From Lentisphaeria bacterium (GTDB lineage: Bacteria; Verrucomicrobiota; Lentisphaeria; Oligosphaerales; Oligosphaeraceae), in contig JAEDNB010000090.1 in assembly GCA_016302725.1 (NCBI GenBank), positions 1 through 8,361 on the forward strand: a DNA stretch of 8,361 nt. Reading direction: 5' to 3'. Both the position numbers and the translations under genes were made by a program. Numbering within the stretch: position 1 is the first letter of the stretch; each line of letters starts with the position of its first letter. The notes beneath the pieces are model-generated. The model was not told where the DNA came from. It did no database searches and saw only the letters and a program-made list of their open reading frames with translations. Below, one piece after another: positions 1-8,361 of this stretch.

Positions 1-13
1 TCCGGTTTTGGGG
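1..13. other. Noncoding left edge beyond the terminator
   Basis: These few bases lie past the terminator U tract. No start codon, promoter pair or repeat can be supported in so short a stretch. Confidence 0.4.
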
Positions 14-60
14 AAAAAGAAGGCCCCCTGCCCTCCGGGGAAGGGAGAGGCAAGGGGCCT
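14..60 (-). terminator. Rho-independent terminator of rpoC
   Basis: On the minus strand, 26 bases after the rpoC stop, AGGCCCC (plus positions 54-60) pairs perfectly with GGGGCCT (21-27). TGCC and GGCA (29-32 with 49-52) extend the stem past one mismatch. The transcript then reads TCTTTTT (14-20), a classic U tract. The other direction has no U run, so this looks one-way, serving the rpoB-rpoC transcript. It implies rpoC is the last gene of its unit. Confidence 0.87.
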
Positions 61-86
61 ATGGGGGTTCCCGTCAGGGGCGGGGA

Positions 87-4739
<4,653 letters not shown>

Positions 4740-4746
4740 TTTTTAT

Positions 4747-4750
4747 CCTC
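4747..4750 (-). promoter_or_regulatory. Ribosome binding site of rpoC
   Basis: GAGG on the minus strand is separated by seven bases (ATAAAAA) from the GTG at 4737-4739. This spacing is ideal for that GTG and too far (19 bases) for the in-frame ATG at 4725-4727, so it decides the start call. The A-rich spacer should leave the start unpaired just downstream of the GC-rich hairpin. Confidence 0.7.
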
Positions 4751-4766
4751 AGGAAAGGGGGTTTTC

Positions 4767-4790
4767 GGCGGCTCCCGCGGGGGGGCCGCC
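4767..4790 (-). other. GC-rich hairpin in the rpoB-rpoC spacer
   Basis: In the mRNA sense, GGCGGC pairs with GCCGCC (4785-4790 with 4767-4772). After one C/A mismatch, CCC pairs with GGG around a CCGC loop. The hairpin begins 32 bases after the rpoB stop and ends 27 bases before the rpoC start. No U run follows (the next bases read GAAAACCCCC), so it does not look like an intrinsic terminator. A role in RNA processing, in insulating rpoC translation or in stability is possible but unproven. Only the inverted repeat is directly seen. Confidence 0.6.
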
Positions 4791-4822
4791 ACACACTCGG
4801 AATCGGAAGGAACTCCCCGCGC

Positions 4823-7800
4823 CTACGCCATGTTGGCGTTGGCGTGGTGGATGCGGACATCCAGGCAGAGACTCATCATCTCCCGGCGCAGCACGTTGAA
4901 GGATTCCGGCACGCCGGCCTCCAGTTCGTTGTTGCCCTTCATGATGGACTCGTAGATCTTGGTGCGCCCGGTGATGTCGTCGGACTTGACGGTGAGCATC
5001 TCCTGGAGGGTGTAGGCGGCGCCGTAGGCCTCCAGGGCCCAGACTTCCATTTCGCCGAAACGCTGGCCGCCGCCCTGGGCCTTGCCGCCCAGGGGCTGCT
5101 GGGTCACCAGGGAGTAGGGGCCGACGGCGCGGGCATGGATCTTGTTGACCACCAGGTGGTCCAGCTTGAGCATGTAGATCTGCCCCACCATGACGCGCTG
5201 CTCGAAGGCGTCGCCGGTCCTGCCGTCGTAGAGGCGGGTCTTTCCGTCGATGTCCACGAAGTCATCGGTGCGGTCGGTGCCCTGGGCGTCCAGGACCTTG
5301 CCGCCGGTGCAGGCGTTGTCGTCCCTGGGGCCCACGTGCCATCCGGCCTGTTCGATGAGCTTGCGCACCTCCGCCTTGGCCTTTTCCACCTCGGGGCCCT
5401 CCACCTTCCGAAGCCCTTCCATGAGCTTCTCGGGGACGGTCTTCCCGGCGGCCTCGGCAATCTTCACCAGGCGGGCGCGCTCCAGCAGGTCCACCATCCG
5501 CGCCTCGGGCATGCCGTCGAAGGCGGGGGTGGCCACGGTGATGCCCAGGATCTTGGCGGCGTAGCCGGCATGGGTTTCGAAAACCTGGCCAATGTTCATG
5601 CGGGAGGGCACGCCCATGGGGTTCAGGACGATCTCCACGGGGGTTCCGTCCGCCATGAAGGGGAGGTCCGCCACGGGGACGATCTTGGAGACGATGCCCT
5701 TGTTTCCGTGGCGTCCGGCCATCTTGTCGCCGATGGAGAGGCGGCGTTTGCTGGCGATGTAGACCTTCACCTCGTTGATCTTGCCTTCCTCGGCGCCCTC
5801 GTTGCGCTCCAGGCGCTCGATGGCCTCCTTGCAGCGGGTTTCGTTGTCCTTCAACTGGCCGCGGTATTTCCGGATGATCTCCTCGATGTCGGCCCGTTCC
5901 TTGCATTCCGGCATCTGGAGGCGGTCGTAGTGGTTGGCCAGGTTGGTGAGCATCTGCTTGGTGATCTTGCGGTCGGCGTGGATGAGGGTCTCCACTTCGC
6001 CGCCCTCCCTCCTGGCGCACACCTCCATGGAGAACTTCTGCCCGGAGAACTTGTCGGAGAGTTCCTTCACCAGGTCGTCCACGACGGCCTTGCGCTCGTC
6101 GTCGTATTTCCGCTTGGTCTCCTTCTTCTTGTTCTCCAGCTCCTTCTTGTTCATCTTGACGCTGTTGGCATTGTCTCGGCGGAGCCGGATGTCCATCACC
6201 ACGCCGTCATTGCCGGGCTCGGTCTTCAGGGAGGTCTCCTTCACGTCGCTGGACTTCTCGCCGAAGATGGCCTTCAGCAGCCGTTCCTCCGGCGCCAGGT
6301 CGCCCTCCTGCTTGGGAGTGACCTTGCCCACCAGGATGTCTCCGGGCTTCACCACGGCGCCCAGGCGGATGACACCCTCGTTGTCCAGGTTGCTGAGGCT
6401 TTCGGCGGAGGTGTTGGGGATGTCCCGGGTGATTTCCTCGGGCTGGGCCTGCTTGGTGGGGCGCACCTCCACCTCCTGGAGGTTGATGTGGACGGAGGTG
6501 TAGATGTCCTCCTGCACCAGTTTCTCGCTGATGATGATGGCGTCCTCGTAGTTGTAGCCGCACCAGGACATGAAGGCCACCAGCACGTTGCGGCCCAGGG
6601 CCAGTTCGCCGCCGTCGGTGCAGGCGCCGTCCGCCAAGGGCTGGTTCACCTTCACCTTCTGTCCAACGGTCACGATGGGGCGCTGGTTCACCAGGGTGCA
6701 GGCGTTGGAGCGGAGGAACTTGAAGAGGAGGTAGACCTGGACCTGGGGGGTGTCCAGGTTCTGGGCATAGGAGGAGGCGGAGGTGCCCTCGGGCAGTTTT
6801 CCGTCGGGGGTGACAATCACCTTGTATCCGTCCGCCCAGGCCACCACGCCGTCCCGGGAGGCCACCTGGATGGCGTGGGAGTAGCGTGCGATGACGCCCT
6901 CCATTCCGGTGCCCACCAGGGGTGCCTGGGGCCGCATGAGGGGGACTGCCTGGCGTTGCATGTTGCATCCCATGAGGGCGCGGTTGGCGTCGTCATGTTC
7001 CAGGAAGGTGATGACGCTGGCGGCGGCGGAGATCATCTGCTTGGGGGAGACGTCGATGAAATCCACCTCGGAGGCGGGGAATTCCCCGGCCTCTCCGCCC
7101 TTGCGGCCCAGGACGTATTCATTGAGGAAGCGTCCCTCCTCGTCCCGGGGGGCGTTGGCCTGGGCGATGACATGCTCCTCCTCCTCGTCGGCCTTCATGT
7201 AGACGATTTCGGGATTTCCCTTCTTGTCGGTGACGACCCGTCCATCCTTCACCCGGCAGTAGGGGGTTCGGATGAAGCCGAACTCATCCAGCTGGGCGTA
7301 GAGGGCCAGGCTGGAAATCAGGCCGATGTTGGGGCCTTCCGGGGTCTCGATGGGGCAGATTCTGCCATAGTGGCTGGCATGGACGTCACGCACCTCGGTG
7401 CCGGCGCGGTCCCGGGTGAGTCCCCCCGGACCCAGGGCGGAGAGGCGGCGCTTGTTGGTCAGTTCGGAGAGGCAGTTGGTCTGGTCCATGAACTGGGAGA
7501 GCTGGTTGTGCTGGAAGAAATCCGACACGGCAGACTCGAAGCCCTTGGTGTTGATCAAGGTGTTGATGGCGGGGGCGACTCCCCCCTCCTGGGCCCGGTT
7601 GTTCTTGCGCTCCCTGGCAAGGTTGGCCACGCGGATCAGGCCGACGCGGCAACTGTTCTGGAGGAGTTCCCCGATGGTGCGGATGCGGCGGCGGGAGAGG
7701 TGGTCGATGTCGTCCGGCCTGCCGTTCTGGCGGTTGAGGCGCATCAGTTCCCGGGTGGCGGCGGCGATGTCCCACTTGGTGAGGATGCGCACGTTCAGGG

Positions 7801-8361
7801 GCACGTCCTTCTCATCGATGTGGAGGAGCTGGTTGAGCTTGAAGCGTCCCACCAGGCCCAGGTCATAGCGGCGCACATCCTGGAACATTCGGGTGAACAT
7901 CGACTTGGCGTTGGCGGCGTTGGCGGGTTCGCTGGGGCGCATCCGCTTGTAGATTTCCCTCTGGGCGTCCTCCTGGGTGATGGTTTCGTCATCCTGGAGG
8001 CACTTGATGAAGGAGTCACCAATCTCCGCCGTGTCCACCACGGGGACCTTGGCCACCTTTGCGGCGGCCAGGGCTTCCAGGATGTCCCTGCTGACGGGCT
8101 CCAGGGCGCTGCAGAGGATGTTTTCCTTGTCCTGGGGGTCCAGGACGTCCTCCGCGAGGGTGTAGTGGGAGGGTTCGCTCTCCCTCTTGAGGCTGGCCAG
8201 GCTCTTTTCCTGCACACCGTAGACGGCGTCCAGGATTTCCCGGTTGTTGTTGTATCCGAAGGCGCGGAGGAAGACGGAGACCAGGAACTTGCGGCGGCGG
8301 CGCTTCCGGTCCAGGTAGATGTACATCATGTCCTTGATGTCGAACTGGACTTCCAGCCAGG
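4823..8361 (-). CDS. rpoB: DNA-directed RNA polymerase subunit beta (5' end outside window)
   Basis: Beta is the other half of the RNA polymerase cleft and holds the rifampicin pocket and the i/i+1 site lysines. The frame stays open to the right edge, and ten more codons (WLEVQFDIKD) precede the first Met at 8329. They match the E. coli segment near Trp183, so the Met is internal and roughly 170-190 residues lie outside. Counting from that Met: the rifampicin region is at about 273-299, CPIETPEGPNIGLISS at 325-340, NYEDAIIISE at 593-602, a charged helical insertion like E. coli SI2 at about 715-850, GDKMAGRHGNKG at 867-878 (Lys869 and Lys877 match E. coli Lys1065 and Lys1073), and the conserved C-terminal block RFGEMEVWALEAYGA onward to 1105. 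An extra segment of about 70 residues sits between PAFDG (935-939) and LYDGRTG (1033-1039). Asn292 replaces E. coli His526. Stop is TAG at 4823-4825. No frameshift or internal stop is seen. Confidence 0.99.
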   Translation of the reverse strand, partial: WLEVQFDIKDMMYIYLDRKRRRRKFLVSVFLRAFGYNNNREILDAVYGVQEKSLASLKRESEPSHYTLAEDVLDPQDKENILCSALEPVSRDILEALAAAKVAKVPVVDTAEIGDSFIKCLQDDETITQEDAQREIYKRMRPSEPANAANAKSMFTRMFQDVRRYDLGLVGRFKLNQLLHIDEKDVPLNVRILTKWDIAAATRELMRLNRQNGRPDDIDHLSRRRIRTIGELLQNSCRVGLIRVANLARERKNNRAQEGGVAPAINTLINTKGFESAVSDFFQHNQLSQFMDQTNCLSELTNKRRLSALGPGGLTRDRAGTEVRDVHASHYGRICPIETPEGPNIGLISSLALYAQLDEFGFIRTPYCRVKDGRVVTDKKGNPEIVYMKADEEEEHVIAQANAPRDEEGRFLNEYVLGRKGGEAGEFPASEVDFIDVSPKQMISAAASVITFLEHDDANRALMGCNMQRQAVPLMRPQAPLVGTGMEGVIARYSHAIQVASRDGVVAWADGYKVIVTPDGKLPEGTSASSYAQNLDTPQVQVYLLFKFLRSNACTLVNQRPIVTVGQKVKVNQPLADGACTDGGELALGRNVLVAFMSWCGYNYEDAIIISEKLVQEDIYTSVHINLQEVEVRPTKQAQPEEITRDIPNTSAESLSNLDNEGVIRLGAVVKPGDILVGKVTPKQEGDLAPEERLLKAIFGEKSSDVKETSLKTEPGNDGVVMDIRLRRDNANSVKMNKKELENKKKETKRKYDDERKAVVDDLVKELSDKFSGQKFSMEVCARREGGEVETLIHADRKITKQMLTNLANHYDRLQMPECKERADIEEIIRKYRGQLKDNETRCKEAIERLERNEGAEEGKINEVKVYIASKRRLSIGDKMAGRHGNKGIVSKIVPVADLPFMADGTPVEIVLNPMGVPSRMNIGQVFETHAGYAAKILGITVATPAFDGMPEARMVDLLERARLVKIAEAAGKTVPEKLMEGLRKVEGPEVEKAKAEVRKLIEQAGWHVGPRDDNACTGGKVLDAQGTDRTDDFVDIDGKTRLYDGRTGDAFEQRVMVGQIYMLKLDHLVVNKIHARAVGPYSLVTQQPLGGKAQGGGQRFGEMEVWALEAYGAAYTLQEMLTVKSDDITGRTKIYESIMKGNNELEAGVPESFNVLRREMMSLCLDVRIHHANANMA
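7433..7513 (-). other. Rifampicin-resistance-determining region of RpoB
   Basis: This corresponds to E. coli beta residues 507-533. Conserved contacts are present: Gln513, Phe514, Asp516, Ser522, Arg529, Ser531 and Leu533 equivalents all match E. coli. Differences include Asn at 526 (codon at 7454-7456), Cys at 520, Thr at 518, Leu at 524 and Leu at 530. Asn526 is the change most likely to affect rifampicin binding. Confidence 0.93.

Noticed and set aside
4797..4808. Tandem TCGGAA repeat in the rpoB-rpoC spacer.
   Set aside because: Two copies of a hexamer are expected by chance and match no known site.
5934..6503. Plus-strand open frames inside rpoB, and others of 60-260 codons on both strands.
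   Set aside because: They overlap conserved polymerase coding sequence, have biased composition (Arg/Ser/Pro-rich) and lack recognisable motifs. They are shadows of rpoB and rpoC in a GC-rich genome.
8327..8329. ATG at the right end as the rpoB start.
   Set aside because: The frame continues upstream to the edge with codons (WLEVQFDIKD) matching conserved internal beta sequence, so this Met is internal.

Overview
The window holds the 3' end of a housekeeping transcription operon, all on the minus strand. It contains most of rpoB (RNA polymerase beta, 5' end cut off by the right edge), an 83-base intergenic spacer, a complete rpoC (beta', 1550 residues), and a rho-independent terminator close behind rpoC. 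Both genes are single uninterrupted frames with their catalytic and metal-binding residues intact. They encode the two large subunits that form the two sides of the RNA polymerase active-centre cleft.

Organism: a GC-rich bacterium (about 60% by eye) that favours G/C-ending codons and G/C homopolymers. Beta' carries an E. coli-type insertion inside the trigger loop. That insertion is known from Proteobacteria, Bacteroidota and PVC-type phyla and is absent from Firmicutes and Actinobacteria. The sequence reads most like the PVC group (Verrucomicrobiota/Lentisphaerota-like). This is inferred from remembered family sequences, not from a search.

Layout on the plus-strand map: 1-86 is noncoding and carries the rpoC terminator hairpin; 87-4739 is rpoC (reverse); 4740-4822 is a spacer with a GC-rich hairpin and the rpoC ribosome binding site; 4823-8361 is rpoB (reverse, partial). 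Transcription runs right to left, rpoB then rpoC then terminator. No sign of rpsL, rpsG or fusA appears before the terminator.

I found no mobile element, CRISPR array, tRNA, defence system or new gene. The points worth a second look lie inside the polymerase. The rifampicin pocket carries Asn at the position of E. coli His526. Lineage-type insertions occur in the beta' trigger loop, in beta' before the secondary channel, and near the beta C-terminus. Unusual residues sit at the bridge-helix N-end and in the beta GGKAQ motif. The long plus-strand frame opposite rpoC looks like a codon-bias shadow.
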